Assembly: GCA_015698045.1 (NCBI GenBank) | Contig: BLAL01000285.1 | Coordinates: 3,102,001 to 3,166,000 of the forward strand | Source of the DNA: Rhizophagus clarus | Lineage: Eukaryota > Glomeromycota > Glomeromycetes > Glomerales > Glomeraceae | Direction of reading: 5' to 3' | Length of the DNA stretch: 64,000 bases | Part shown: piece after piece, positions 34,126 to 46,479 of the stretch | How the letters are laid out: every line of letters begins with the position of its first letter | How positions within the stretch are numbered: position 1 is the stretch's first letter | Notes under the pieces: generated by a model | The model's database searches: none | What the model was told of the DNA's origin: nothing | What the model saw: the letters and a program-made list of their open reading frames with translations, nothing else | Program-made: the position numbers and the translations under genes

Positions 34126-37124
34126 AATCGTAACAGACCGAAAAGGTGATATACTGTATATACATACATTCATGGTGAATTAGTCGTTTAATTTCTTTTT
34201 AATTAACTTTACTGTATCTTTAATTCTTATTCCTAGTTTATGTACCTCAGCATTTGACTTAGTTAAATTCAATTTTATAAATTTATTAGTGCTAAATCTA
34301 TTGATTCTTTTTGAGTTATCAAACTTGATTTATCTCGATTTATTGTTTAACATCCTCCACCGATCCACCTATTTTTTAAAATAAAATTTAAATCCTAATA
34401 AACGTATATGTTAAATAATAATTGCGATCATTTTTCCTTTAGATTAAAGATGGACATCGGCCCTAGAAGACCGCGGTCCTACGGTCCTACACCTTAAAAA
34501 GACGGACCGGTCCGTCTTGGTGTAGGACTGCGGTCTTTCGGTCCTGTATCGCATACAATATGACCGTCGGTCTTTTTAAGGACCGCAGTCTTTTTAGGAC
34601 CGATCGGTCTTTTCCTTTTTTACAAATAAAAAACTTTTCCTTTTTTTCCTTTATTTTTTTAAAAAAAAAAAATGAATGCAAATAAAAATTACCAAATTTC
34701 AAGATGCATAAATATATATAACAGATAACTTGAAATATTTTAAATTAATGAATTAGGGTATTTTTTCGAAAAAATATAGGCGTATAAGTGGAGAAAATTG
34801 ATTATCATTATTTTATTTGTTTGTGATTTCAAAATCAGTCGGTCTTTATATTTTTTTATAAAGATCTTTATTAAATTAATAGCTATATTTAATATATAAA
34901 TCGTTTATTATATGAAGACCGATATGAGGACCGGTCGGTCCTCGAGACCGGTCCTACTGCGCCACAAGAAAATGAAAGACCGCGGTCCGGTCCTACAAGT
35001 CCTGGGACCGGCCGGTCCAGGCCGATGACCATCCTTACTTTAGATTCAAAAAACTTTTATATAAATAGTCTCAAAACGTCAATACAATTAATTAATTACC
35101 GATAAAACAACGTTACTAGTTTCTCTACAGTATTATTTATATTACATTTGTCAGTTAAATCGCCATATAGGGTAATTAAGTTAAATGACATCAATGAATG
35201 GAAGGAAAAGAAGGAAAAACGCATAGGTTAACACAAGATCTTCTAATGCTTCATTATGCTCCGAACAATAAAATGTTCAGGATCTACGTATAACATAAAT
35301 CGTTTATTACAGGAATTTTGAGTTCTGAATTATCATTTTATTCTTTTTTAGAATACAATTAACCGTTTCTTTTATTTATTTGGGTCAATTCCTGGAATTA
35401 TTTCAATCATAAAAAAAAAATAGACAGAAAATTATTAGCCGAAAAAAATTTTGCGATGGTTCCAAGCTGAATTTTTTAAAATAACAAAATCCAAAATTCA
35501 CTACATCGTATACATATTTTGATCGAATCGCAAAATCCGTACCACCAATAAAATATATTGGAAAAAATGAAATAAAATCTTAAACTTTCCGTTAAACCAC
35601 AAAACTTGTCTAAGAAAGTTGCTTAAACTTACTTCCAAGACGATTTTCAAGTTTGTTCCAATAATAAACTTTCTATAAAATCTTGGTATACGTACCTGGA
35701 TTTAGCAAGGAAATTGACCCAAAGAGATGTTCAGTGCTACAATCTGCGGATATTCGTAAGTTATTCCATATCCGCGGATGGTGGGATTATCACTACTTTG
35801 TAAGGTTCGCGTTGTGCAAGTCGTTTGTATTTTGTAAGACATATTCGTAAAAATCAATATTATGAGTTAATATGGACAATCGGAAAGATTGTATGATTAT
35901 TCTATGGCATAATCATAATACTGTTTTCTAAATATAAACCTAAATAAATAATACGAAAATGGATATCGGGATTTACACAATGAGACAAAAAAAAATAGAA
36001 ATTTGCATAACTACTTCAGATTATGCAGTGTATGATGCATTTTTGCCATTTGATTTTAAAATGAGGATCGGCATTTCATACAATCTTTTTTGGTAATTAG
36101 TTTAAAAGTTACAGAATTATTCAAATAAAGAAAAATCATCATTTAATATAGATTACATCTTCGAAGTAATAAATTGATTAAAATGATTTTAATCGTAATT
36201 TAAAAATTAAAGTTTCTATTTTTTTTTTTCGAAATATCTTTTAGAATGTTAAAATAATAATTATATTTTTAACTTTATTAATTTATATTATTAGTATTTT
36301 TGTATGTAGTACAAAACCCACAATCAAATTTCCATAATAATATTTTGTATGAAATTGTGCAAGAAGAGTTTAGGGGGTAACCATATGCGGATGGAGTTAC
36401 CTGCTCTAGCCGACTTTAAATTTGGGAATCTGATAATCTGACATTAGATTGTGTTACAAATACTACGGAGTTCTTCCCGTCGTCGTTATTCAATTTTTTT
36501 ATATTATTTTAAATAAAAAGGGGCAAATCTTCAAGCTCTTTGAATCATTTTAAAAGTTGTTGGTATACATATTGATACCGGGCATGACAAATAAAATAAA
36601 CAATTTTTCTTTGCGATATTAAATGTCAAAGTTCAGACATACGTGAATGTTTCCTTTTTTAGTTAGTAAAAGTTATGTAATTTCTTACGTAAACTCTAAA
36701 TGAACCTTTTAAGTATTTGGGATCATGGTTCCGATGATCCCGATGATACAAAAAAAAGCATGCAAATATGGTTACCTTGTAAGGTAAAATTGCCAAGGAA
36801 AAACATTTGCAGATCTCGTACAATTCCATATTAAGAACAAAATTCCCACTTAGAGAAACGCAATAGGTCATCTATTATTTGAACGTTTTTAGAAAATTTA
36901 AAAATGATTTATTTTTAGGAAAGTTCCACCTTCAGTCTAGTCTTTTATGCGCATGTGATTGTGAAACCCGTCACATACAATGGCAATCAAGAACTCCGTA
37001 GCGATTAGCGAATGCAATTGTCCCAAAAATTTGTGACGTTGCAACAAAAAACTAATAAAAATACCAAGGAGTTTCAGATTCATCTGTTAAAATTCAAATC
37101 ATTTGAATTAAAATCAAATTGATC
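34126..37124. other. Intergenic region with a MITE
   Basis: Apart from the 592-bp MITE at 34446-35037, no gene or RNA was recognised. The frame at 36659-36871 has no recognisable domain. A G-rich AGGGGGTAACC stretch lies near 36370. Confidence 0.6.
34446..35037. mobile_element. MITE with CGGTCC-rich palindromic interior and 9-bp target duplication
   Basis: The ends AAAGATGGACATCGGCC (left) and GGCCGATGACCATCCTTA (right) are near-perfect inverted repeats. They are flanked on both sides by the exact duplication CTTTAGATT (34437-34445 and 35038-35046). The interior carries clusters of GGACCG/CGGTCC in both orientations at both ends (about 34460-34610 and 34915-35025), giving many small palindromes. 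It has no coding capacity; the frame at 34487-34702 is a by-product. A 9-bp duplication suits mobilisation by a MULE-type transposase, and a decayed MULE lies a few kb away. Confidence 0.85.
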
Positions 37125-39865
37125 ATGATTTTTTATAAGTTATTTTTTCATCTTTCTTGTATTATTTTTTTGACGACTTTTGCTTCATCTAAACCGATTT
37201 GGAAGCAAGAACTTATTAAATCCCGAAATTATGAGCCAGAGAAAAAAGTTTTCGATCTCACTTTTAAAAGAACTACTTTAGCTCCGGATGGATTTACTCG
37301 CAGCTTAATAACTATTAATGGGCAATATCCTGGTCCAGTCCTAGAAGCTAAAAAAGGAGATCGTATTGTAATCAACGTTCGTAATGAAATAGGAGAACCA
37401 ACAGGTAAGTTACAAAGGGATTTTGCGTCATATTTTTGTTAAATAATTATTTGTTAACAAGTAATTATCATCAGCAATTCACTCACACGGAATGTTTCAA
37501 AGAGGAACTCCTTGGTATGTAATTATCGGTCAAAGTTAATAATTTTTCTTATAAAATAAGTGACTAATTTCACAATGAATTTGTAGGTTTGATGGAGTGA
37601 CTGGACAGGTGAGCTTAATTAATTCGTTTTCTTAGATGAGCGTCTTTTTCGGAATCTAAAACATATTTCTGTTTCTCGTTCATCGGTAAAATGTAACATT
37701 TTCAGTCTCAATGCTTGATTCCAAATAATTATACATTTACTTATGACTTCACTGTACCTGACCAAGCCGGTACTTATTGGTAGTAAGTATACACAATTTT
37801 CTTTTCGAACGCGAAAGATTCATTTTAAGCTGCAATTTCTCACGTGACATCTTCCAATTTTAGTCATTCACATGCATTCACGCAATATGTTGATGGAGCT
37901 GTTGGGGGGTTAAGTTAGTAATAATTTATGTTAAATTGACTATTCTTTTTGTAGAATTTTAAAATGCTTATTATTTTTTATTTTAATTTTTTTTATCTAA
38001 TTTAATAGTCATCTACGATCCTGATGATCCATATTTAAATGAATATGATGAGGAAATAATCGTCGTGTTGTCTGATTATCATCACACAGAGTCAGAAATT
38101 TTATTAAAAAAATTCTTGTCTCCTGAGAGCGAAGGTGATGAGGTAAATTAAAGTTAATTGATTTGATAATTATTTTTCATATTATTTTAATTGATTTTAT
38201 TTTATTTATTTGTTTATTTTATTTTATTTATTTATTTATTTTTTTTTTTGCATTGCTATTTTAGCCAGGTAAGAACAATATGAAATAATATATGATGACG
38301 CAATTGACGCATGACGTTAATTTAAATTCCATTGTTGATTTTAGTTCCCGATAATGGATTGATTAACGGAAAAAATAGTTTCAATTGTAAAAAAGCTCCA
38401 AAAGGATCTAAATGTGTTGATAATGCTGGTCTTGCTAAATTTGAATTTGTTCCTAATAAAAGATATCGTCTTCGTATCATTAATACTAGGTAAATTTACG
38501 TCATTACATTAATACGGTTTAACTAATTATTAAATCACTTTCTTTATTCTTCAGCGCATTTTCGGCATTCTTCTTTTCAATTGATAAACATGAAATGGAA
38601 GTTATAGAAGTAGAAGGAACCTATACTAAACGGAATAAGATTCATCGTCTTCCCATTAATGTTGCTCAGAGATATTCTGTTATCGTTACTGCAAATCAAC
38701 CTGTTGATAATTATATTATGCGTTCGGAATTTCAAAAGGATTGTTTGCCAGACGGTGGTAAAAAACTTTCAATTGTAAAAGCTATTGTACATTATGAAGG
38801 GGCACCAGAAAATTCTGCGCCAATTAATGTACCATGGAAAGATTTCTTGGAACAATGTATTGATCTAAGACATGAAACTTTGCGGCCATTAAGTGAAGAG
38901 AGACCTCCTAAAGCGACAAAAGAGTTGGAACTTACAATCGCTTTTCATAATGATTCATCAGGAGTTGTTAAAGCTTTTCTTAATGGATCTTCTTATGTGC
39001 CTGACTTAACGTTTCCAACTTTATCAAGAGTTTTTGCAGGAGAAGCGAATCACTTCCCACGAGATAGAAATGTCCATGTTTTTAATACACCTGGAGAAGT
39101 AGTTGATATTACTTTTATTAGTAAGGATAATTATCGTGTAAATTATTTTATTTATTATTGTTTAAGATATTTTCAATAACAAATGCTTTTGTTCTTGTTT
39201 GATTAGATACTGACGAAGGAGATCACCCGTTTCACTTGGTAATTTTGAGATATGCTATAATGATATGAGTATGTGAACGACTAACTAATTTTTCTTTTTA
39301 TAAAAAATGTTTAGCATGGACATCAATTTTGGGTACTAGGATTCGGTAATGGAACTCATGTTGATAAAAAGTCATTAAATACAGTTGATCCAATAAAGCG
39401 GGATACTTCAACAATACCTGCAAGCGGGTAAGAATCCTTTTTTTTAACAAAAATAAATTCTCAAATATAAAGTTGTTTAACGATTATTATTCTTTTCTTA
39501 GATGGATTGTTCTTAGATTCGTTCCGGATAACCCTGGAGTCTTTGGAATACATTGTCACATGATATGTTAATCTTTTCTTTGTTTATATAAATTTTTTTT
39601 TTTTTCCGAAATATTAACTAACATTTATTTTTTATTTTCATTTCATTGTTTTTTTTTTATACGAGGCAAGTAAAAAATTTTTGATCAATATTATGATAAA
39701 TAACGATTCAAGCTCACAATTTTAACATAAATTTATTATTTTTTTTTTTTATAGTGGCACTTGCAATCTGGTCTTTTAATGCAATTAATCGAATTCCCAG
39801 ACAAGATTAAGGAGATGGATCCTCCGAAAGAATGGTTTGATTTATGTAAACATAATAATTATTAA
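37125..39865 (+). CDS. Secreted multicopper oxidase (laccase-like), 13 exons
   Basis: Exons: 37125-37404, 37475-37514, 37587-37608, 37706-37782, 37864-37913, 38009-38142, 38265-38268, 38345-38489, 38555-39120, 39207-39238, 39315-39427, 39502-39565, 39755-39865, about 545 residues. Start is ATG 37125, followed by a hydrophobic signal peptide (FFHLSCIIFLTTFASS). The four copper motifs are IHSHG, HSHAFTQYVDG, HPFHLHGHQFW and HCHM-WHLQSGL, so all type 1, 2 and 3 ligands are present if splicing works. It oxidises phenolic or metal substrates with reduction of O2 to water; laccase versus ferroxidase cannot be decided. Exon 7 is only four bases. The exon 12/13 junction lacks an in-frame GT donor: the GT lies one base too far, and unspliced reading stops at once. 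Confidence 0.85.
38265..38268 (+). other. 4-nt microexon (CCAG) of the multicopper oxidase
   Basis: TTTTAG precedes and GTAAGA follows. Including the four bases joins ...GDE to PVPDNGLING, a conserved laccase segment. Skipping them gives a stop within seven codons. Confidence 0.7.
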
Positions 39866-40128
39866 ACAAATTATATGGACAATATTTTTTAAAGTTACTT
39901 TAACTTATTTAACATCATTGTACTTAGAGTGACAATTTAGAATAATTAGTTGATTTAATTTAATTAATAAAACAAAATATTTATAAATGTATTATTATTA
40001 AACAAGCAATCTAATAAAATAATGAAATAACATAATCTTACAATCTTATAATTCTTTGAGATAATAACTATAACTTTTATAATAACAATTAAATTAAATA
40101 ATCATCTATATCGATAGCGGATTTATAT

Positions 40129-40352
40129 ACCCTAGCTCGATTTTAAAAATCAGTTCGGATTATTTTACGATTTTTTTTTTTTATTATGAAAAAAAAAAAA
40201 AAAAAAAAATGAATTTTTTTTTCCTCTCATTTATCAGACACCCTAGCTCGATTTTAAAAATCAGTTCGGATTTTTTACGATTTTTTTTTTTTTTATTATG
40301 AAAAAAAAAAAAAAAAAAAAATGAATTTTTTTTTTCCTCTCATTTATCAGAC
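40129..40352. repeat. ~112-bp tandem duplication
   Basis: ACCCTAGCTCGATTTTAAAA, CAGTTCGGATT, a T-run, an A-run and CCTCTCATTTATCAGAC occur twice in immediate succession with small differences in homopolymer length. Confidence 0.9.
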
Positions 40353-41879
40353 AAGTAAAACAAGTAATGAAAAAAGTGGCTGTGTCTGTTTGTTTGTATT
40401 TGAATCTGTGTAATGTTGTGACAAGCTCTGCATTTTTTTTTCTAATAATAAAATTGATGTTCTAATAATCTTAAATAATTGCTGTAATGTAATGCAGATG
40501 AAAAGAATATTCTTGTATACAATCTATGCACTTCTTTAAGTTTATACCTTTTTTGTAAATTTTTGATGAAGAAATGCGTGTTACCTAAAAAAATAATAAA
40601 TATTAGAAGGTTGTGACCTTGTGTATTAGTTGCAGTGTTGCACTTAGGCTACAACGTCGTGCTATATTGTGCAACCCTATTACTCAACTTATTGTTCGAA
40701 GAAAATATTTGTCGAATGTCGAACAAAGACAAATATTTTATTTCATTTTATTTTATTTGTTTATTTATTATTTTTTTTTTTTTTGAATGATAAAATGAAA
40801 TTCCAATTGAAATGAGATTTTTAATTGGCGTATGAATAGTAATTGAAATGGGGGAATAAAACAACATGAGATTAGATGAATAACGTATTACAAATTCAAG
40901 AAATATCATTCGTTCTTTATTTACAATCGTTTTCTAACGATACGTTTAAATTGTTTTCTAACGGTACAGTACATTTAAATCATTAAAAGGTTCATCAGGG
41001 ACTAATTTGTTCTCTAATGCTATCTAGTTATGATCTATGAGACTTTCATTAAAATTTAAAAATCTTATGTTTAATAAACAAAAGTTTCTCAATTTAGAAT
41101 CTTAAAAACTTAATATATTATATATTCCATGGAAATAAATATGTATATCTGTACAAACGAATCGTTTTAAAAAATTCTCATAATAATTGAAAATGTCAAA
41201 CTTACTCTTAGTCGCAACATTAAGCGCTATTACGAAGGATAAAGTAAAGAAAAAATACAGTTGGAGGTAAAGTATATACAGTACATCGCCTCATGATGGT
41301 GACATATACGTCGAAATATTATCCGGTATAACCGCATGTTGTTGATTTTAATGATACACTCGATCAAGAAAAGGCGAGAATTCTTAACGAAGGAACACTT
41401 AACCAAGAAAAAGCGAGAATTCCTGGTGGAGGTATATCACAAGATTCATTTTTGCGGAAAATTTATATTTACGGAATGTATACGGTATTTTTAAACCATC
41501 TTTTTAGATATTTTATCGTGAGCACGTGATTGTTTATTGTTTATTCTCCTCCCTTATTTTTTTCATTATTGTTTATTTTATTTTATTTTAAATATTTTCT
41601 TTTTGATTACTTCATCACCCCTCCTTCTAAAAGAATCTTTCTCTTTTTATTTGTTGCCTCCCCACGCGCTACCTCTTTCTAAAAAATAAATTTTTTTTTT
41701 TTGCCTTTATCTTTGATTTCATTGTCCAAAACAAAATTTTTTCTTTTGTTTCTTGATTTTGTCCTCCCTTTTAAAACAATTTATTTATTCTTTTATTCTA
41801 CCTTTTTTTTTTTATAACTTAGTTTTTTTTATTCCCATTTTTGAGTTTCTTTAAAAAAAAATTATTATTAATATTTTAA

Positions 41880-42310
41880 CCTTTTCTGTAAGCCAGGTTT
41901 TCTTTTGCAGAATGGTACGGTTTCTTTTTCTTTTATAGAACGAACGGACAGCTCAGGAATCATTTTCCTTTTTGTAGGTTAGTTCGATGGGCTCTCTTTT
42001 CTTTTTTGTAGGTGTAACTCTTCGATTATTTTAAATTTTTTTTTTTAATTATTTAAAGCTTTTTTTTTTCTTATGTGTAGGTGTCGGTCTCAATCTTTTT
42101 TGTGGATCAGCTAAGAATTCTCTTTTCTTTGCTGGAGCTCTATTCTTTTTTTGTAGGACCAGATTTCTTTTTTTGTAGGAACCAACTCTTTGAGATTTGG
42201 ACAATCTCTTACTGTAAGTATCATATAGTTGGCTTTTCAATTGAGTTAAAGAAATATTCAGACGTTTCTTTTCTTTTGTTTTATAGGTTTGAGGTTTTCA
42301 GGCTTTATGG
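41880..42310 (+). repeat. Cluster of polypyrimidine + TGTAGG units
   Basis: At least five times a CT-rich or T-rich tract runs into TTGTAGG or TGTAGG (near 41975, 42008, 42078, 42154 and 42175), with related TTTGCAG (41905) and TTTATAG (41937). Each looks like a 3' splice site. No open frame follows, so function is unknown. Confidence 0.55.
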
Positions 42311-42759
42311 ACTTAAATGACCAGTCTTAGATATACAGGGAGGGTATAAAGCTATTTAAAGTGACGTGTTATGAGTTATTTTTTATTTTTTTTTTGTTTT
42401 ATAAAGCGGGTTTTTCTTAGAAATCTTCTGAAATTGAAATATGTATGGCGAAGAGACTTAAAAAACATTGGATTTTTTAAAGAAATATAGTACCAATTTT
42501 AATAAAGAATCCAAAATTTTTATTTCAGTTAACGATTGTAATATTAATTTATATAAATATAAATAATAGTTTAAGCAGTAAATTTCATCATAAATCATCG
42601 TAAATTCAGTATCCAAATAAAGTGAATTTCATACAAATTCCGTATTCAAATTGTATTTTTAGTGATACATAATTGTGCATTTTCCCGTATCTTTTCAACG
42701 AACTATTAAGATACGTTATTTCTAAGGAAAAATCATATAAAAACCTTATCAAAAATGTA

Positions 42760-43361
42760 TCCAGATTTGTTATAGAGCTTAAAGATGGACGTACTCTAAA
42801 AGATTACAAGAAGATGCAACTTTACGTTTAGTGTTGAAATTAAGAGAGTATGTTAGCAGTGATGCTTTACAACTTCAATCTAATCATTATGCTTCAGAAA
42901 TGATCGTGATTTTACAGTCGTAAATGATAATAGAAAAACTTTGAGCGAGGAAATTTTAAGTATAAACGGGCTTGTGGTTGGAAAAGATTTGCTATCAATG
43001 TTCTTGAATAATACTTGGCTTGGTGTTGATAATGGTAGACAAATTTCAACAAGTTCGAGTGACCAGCAGGTAATTTGTTATTTATATTTAAATTTCGCTT
43101 ATTTAGAATAATTACTTTCAAAATTCAAACATTCACTATATTTTCAATAGTAACTTATCATGGAAGTGAAAAATATAATAGTAATACAACTGCTAGAGGT
43201 GAAAATCTCTCGTGTAAGAAGCCACTACCGTTCGGATATGGATTTTACTCTATTCCAGATATTGATGTTGTGTCTAAATACGCTATAAAATTTACTTATG
43301 AAGGAGATGATTATCAGGTTTTATTCCAATATTGGATTTCACCCAATGCCCAACGGGAATA
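42760..43361 (+). pseudogene. Ubiquitin-like plus ADP-ribosyltransferase-like gene relic
   Basis: The first part reads FVIELKDGRTLKDYK and, after a frameshift near 42810, EDATLRLVLKLRE, the C-terminal half of a ubiquitin-like fold. A second piece follows in another frame (RKTLSEEILSINGLVVG). After a GTAATT...AATAG intron comes TYHGSEK ... PFGYGFYSIPDIDVVSKYA, which resembles the YHGT ... FGRGIYTTPDIEVA core of PARP-like ADP-ribosyltransferase domains common in Rhizophagus. The segment between YHG and the FG-Y-FY motif is shortened, and frames are broken, so this is a relic. The ART assignment is from motif memory and is tentative. Confidence 0.5.
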
Positions 43362-43559
43362 ATTTACGCTCTTGTATCAACAAAGCTCGAGTAATATTTT
43401 ATATTAACCTTTTTGTCATATAAATGTAAATTTCTTAGTATTGTTAAATAAATATATGCCTATCTTACTTAATGTCATGATTAAAATTTTTGGCGTTACT
43501 ATATTTGTACTGTATTTAATAATAATAATAATAATAAAATTTTTTTTTTTTAACTTATG

Positions 43560-43851
43560 CTGTAAGATTTTTAGAACGTAGGGTTGGTTCGGTCCTGGCA
43601 AAGACCCAGTTAAATGCCAAGGAAAGTATGGCTTTCTTGAATGGATTGATTTTAATCAATTTGATTTGATTAAGAACATTAATAAGCAAGGCGTTTTCAG
43701 CTCAATTTATTCAGCAATATAAATGGAAGGTCCGAAGTGGAAGTTAGATGAAGACGCTGAAGAATGGACTCGTATTGGTCCAATTAAGGTTATTCTAAAA
43801 CGATTAGATAATTCTCATAATATGAGTCAAGAATTTATAGATCAAGTAAGT
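43560..43851 (+). pseudogene. Protein kinase N-terminal relic
   Basis: GKYGFLEWIDFNQFDLIKNI, a degenerate glycine loop (KQGVFSSIYSAI), an in-frame TAA near 43718, then WTRIGPIKVILKRLDNSHNM with the VILK lysine, and a GTAAGT donor at 43852. This is the first kinase exon of the local TKL family with a stop where the family has IW. No catalytic-loop exon follows intact; a short NQPDSEPASNF-like piece remains near 44125. Confidence 0.55.
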
Positions 43852-43869
43852 AAATATGTAAATTAATTC

Positions 43870-45594
43870 GTAGTCCGATCGCGTGATTTATGTACGAACT
43901 GGAGAAATCTTGGTAATAAATAAAATCGACGATAGGTAAAAATTATTAAGTGTGGGAGTCAAACTTGCACATAAGGATTCATTCGACTCTAAATTTATTT
44001 TTATAGACACCTTATAAAAAATTTTCTAGAAATTGATCATAAGTCTGAATTTTTTTTTTTAATAAAAACTAAAAAAAAAAATGATTATTTATCGGAATAA
44101 ATTTTCAGAATAAATTTTCTATAGGGAAACGGCCAACCTGATTCTGAACCAGCTTCTAATTTCAACAAGATAATCAACATTTAAAATTACTTTGGAGTCA
44201 GATGGCTAAATATGTAAAAATGATTTCGACTATTTGTAATTCTGGCCAGCACTATGTTCGGGTGAATTATGGGCGGTTTTGACCCGAACTTTGGCTCTAG
44301 TTTTGACTCGAAACCTATCAAAACTTAATTTGTTTTACTTAAATATTTGAGTCGACTCGCTCAAGATTCACTACCTAGTAAAATTGATAAGAATAAATTT
44401 TAATTAAAATGTACCTAAATACGGTGTATTATATTAATTTTGATATTCTGACGTATGGTGCTGGCCAAATTTATAACCCAAATTCGGATTATTCGGATTG
44501 AACTCCTTATGCTTGAAGGCAGCGCATAAAATCTATCCTAAATTGCTAGATTTTCCGAAATATTTCTTGTAAAACAGAAAAAGATTTTTTGAGACTTTTT
44601 AGCCGCTGTTTGAAAGGATGCCTTTAATAGTAATAATTTATGGTAATAATTTATGAATTGTAAATAAATTCTAAGTATACTTACTATAAATTGAGGCCAT
44701 TTATTATTAAGATGGTCTCGGTCCCACCAGTGGTCGGAAAGTAACAGTGGCTGCGCATTAAACTTTGTGGCACTATAGAACAGATTGAGGACTAAGCTCA
44801 AATTTTGCCACTTTGCGGTCTTTGATTTATCCCAATGTGTTACAAAATTTCAAGAGTACAAATATTGTTACTTTCCCAAAGACTCTATGTCGGTCCCAGA
44901 ACCGGTCTTCACGGTCTTCGGTCCATGATTTGAGGACCGGTCCGGACTGAGGACTGATTATATAAAATTTTCATCCCATAAAATGACAACAAATTATAAA
45001 ATTTTCAAATTTTGATATTTTTTATATCAATATCACATTGACTCCTTAATGATGCTTAAAAAAAGTTAATAAAACTCTTTGTAACTATTTGTGTTACATG
45101 ATCGACATCAATTTCATTGAATTTAAACTATGAAAACTATGAAACAAGGCAATAAATAATAAATTAATGTTGAACTTAGTGCGAAATTGCTTTGTTGATC
45201 AATAATACACATATTGTAAACCGGACCGGACTAACCCAACCCTAACTAATTGTTAAAATTGAGTTGAAAATAATGTTTAAATTCGAAATATTATAATTTC
45301 AACGCTCTTTCAGAAAATTGTAAATGGCATCTTCCACTGAAGTCGATTTACTAACATGCATAACATATGGGCGGATCTGACTCGACAACATCACCCCCGT
45401 AACAAATAATATGCGATCACGCCTCATCAATATTATATCACATCAAATATAGGATTTGATTGGTTTTCAAAAACAATTATAGATTACCCGAATAAGAAAT
45501 TACATTTTTTGATGGATAAAATTAAAGATATAAAAAATGACGCGAATATGAATTTTTTTTTCCTTCATACGCGTCCTATATATTTTGTTTTATA
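43870..45594. other. Intergenic region with CGGTCC fragment
   Basis: No gene. CGGTCC/GGACCG clusters near 44705-44750, 44885-44960 and 45220-45235 resemble the interior of the MITE at 34446-35037 and may be decayed relatives. Confidence 0.55.
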
Positions 45595-46161
45595 ATGCCA
45601 TTTACTTGTTTTCTTTGTTCCGCTAATTTTCCCAAAGTTTTTTCATCTAAAAACTCACTTTCTATTCATGAAAAGTCCGTTCACCCAAATAACAAAATAA
45701 TACCTCACTCACGAAGCCTAACTTCTCCATCTTTATATGATATTCACCAATTTAAACAATCGTTTGTAATGCAGTTAAAGGCACGCTTACAATTTCATAG
45801 AAGTAAACCTCGAGTAAAAACTTTAAAAATGGAGCCTTTTTCCGAAGGACTTTTCATTGTTTTATTCTATAATGAATCAACTTTCCAATATTCACCAGCA
45901 AAGAGAATGTATACTTGTAAGTTCAAAGGTGGTCAAGGATATGAACAGTTGGGTATTCTTTTTGATAATAAAAATTGGGGCAGCAAAAAGCGACAGACGG
46001 GTACATGCGCATATGTTTTGATGCAGAATACACAACAGACTTATGATGTTACTTTCTGTTGGAAAGAACGTGTGTACAAAGATTCTGATATACAGTTACG
46101 TTGTGGTTCAATGCGCTTTGAATTTAATGTTGATGTAAGGGATTTTGTAGAAGGTAATTAA
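45595..46161 (+). CDS. C2H2 zinc-finger protein, function unknown
   Basis: Intact 188-residue single-exon frame. One zinc finger lies at residues 5-29 (C5-x2-C8, H24-x4-H29) within FTCFLCSANF ... NSLSIHEKSVH. The rest (about 45-188) is a compact basic region ending in CGSMRFEFNVDVRDFVEGN that I do not recognise. Such single-finger openings are frequent in Rhizophagus gene families linked to transposon proteins. It is convergent with the broken transposase gene at 46480-49077, which may once have been in the same element. No signal peptide or membrane segment is visible. Confidence 0.65.
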   Translation: MPFTCFLCSANFPKVFSSKNSLSIHEKSVHPNNKIIPHSRSLTSPSLYDIHQFKQSFVMQLKARLQFHRSKPRVKTLKMEPFSEGLFIVLFYNESTFQYSPAKRMYTCKFKGGQGYEQLGILFDNKNWGSKKRQTGTCAYVLMQNTQQTYDVTFCWKERVYKDSDIQLRCGSMRFEFNVDVRDFVEGN

Positions 46162-46479
46162 AAATCTCTTTATTTATGTATACAATAACTTAGAAATTTA
46201 AAAAAAAAAAATTTAGAATTAGAGAATTTTAGAGATTTAAAATTATAGAAATAAAGTTAATTAAAATTGTACGAATAAAGCAAGATTATTATTTTATTTA
46301 CATTATTTTTATGTTATTAGAATATTTACAAAAGTTCACGGTACCATTGTATATCTTATTATCATTATAACATGTTATTTCGTAAGTTCATCCTAAAATT
46401 TATTACCCACCAACACCATTAACAAGAAATACATGATTTTTATCTTTAAAGCCTAGTAGGCTTTGATTTCCATTGTTTT

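Larger units (their letters stand above)
39866..42759. other. Intergenic repeat-rich region
   Basis: Contains a ~112-bp tandem duplication (40129-40352), a fragment near 41350-41430 with two copies of a QEKARI-encoding phrase, and a polypyrimidine/TGTAGG cluster (41880-42310). The frames at 42049-42320 lie in that low-complexity cluster. No gene was recognised. Confidence 0.6.

Noticed and set aside
34487-34702. 71-residue frame on the minus strand
   Set aside because: It lies within the CGGTCC-rich MITE and has no conserved domain.
37119-37121. TTG as start of the multicopper oxidase
   Set aside because: An ATG two codons downstream (37125) begins a normal signal peptide.
42049-42320. Frames on both strands at 42.0-42.3 kb
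   Set aside because: They overlap each other in low-complexity CT/GA sequence with repeated TGTAGG units.
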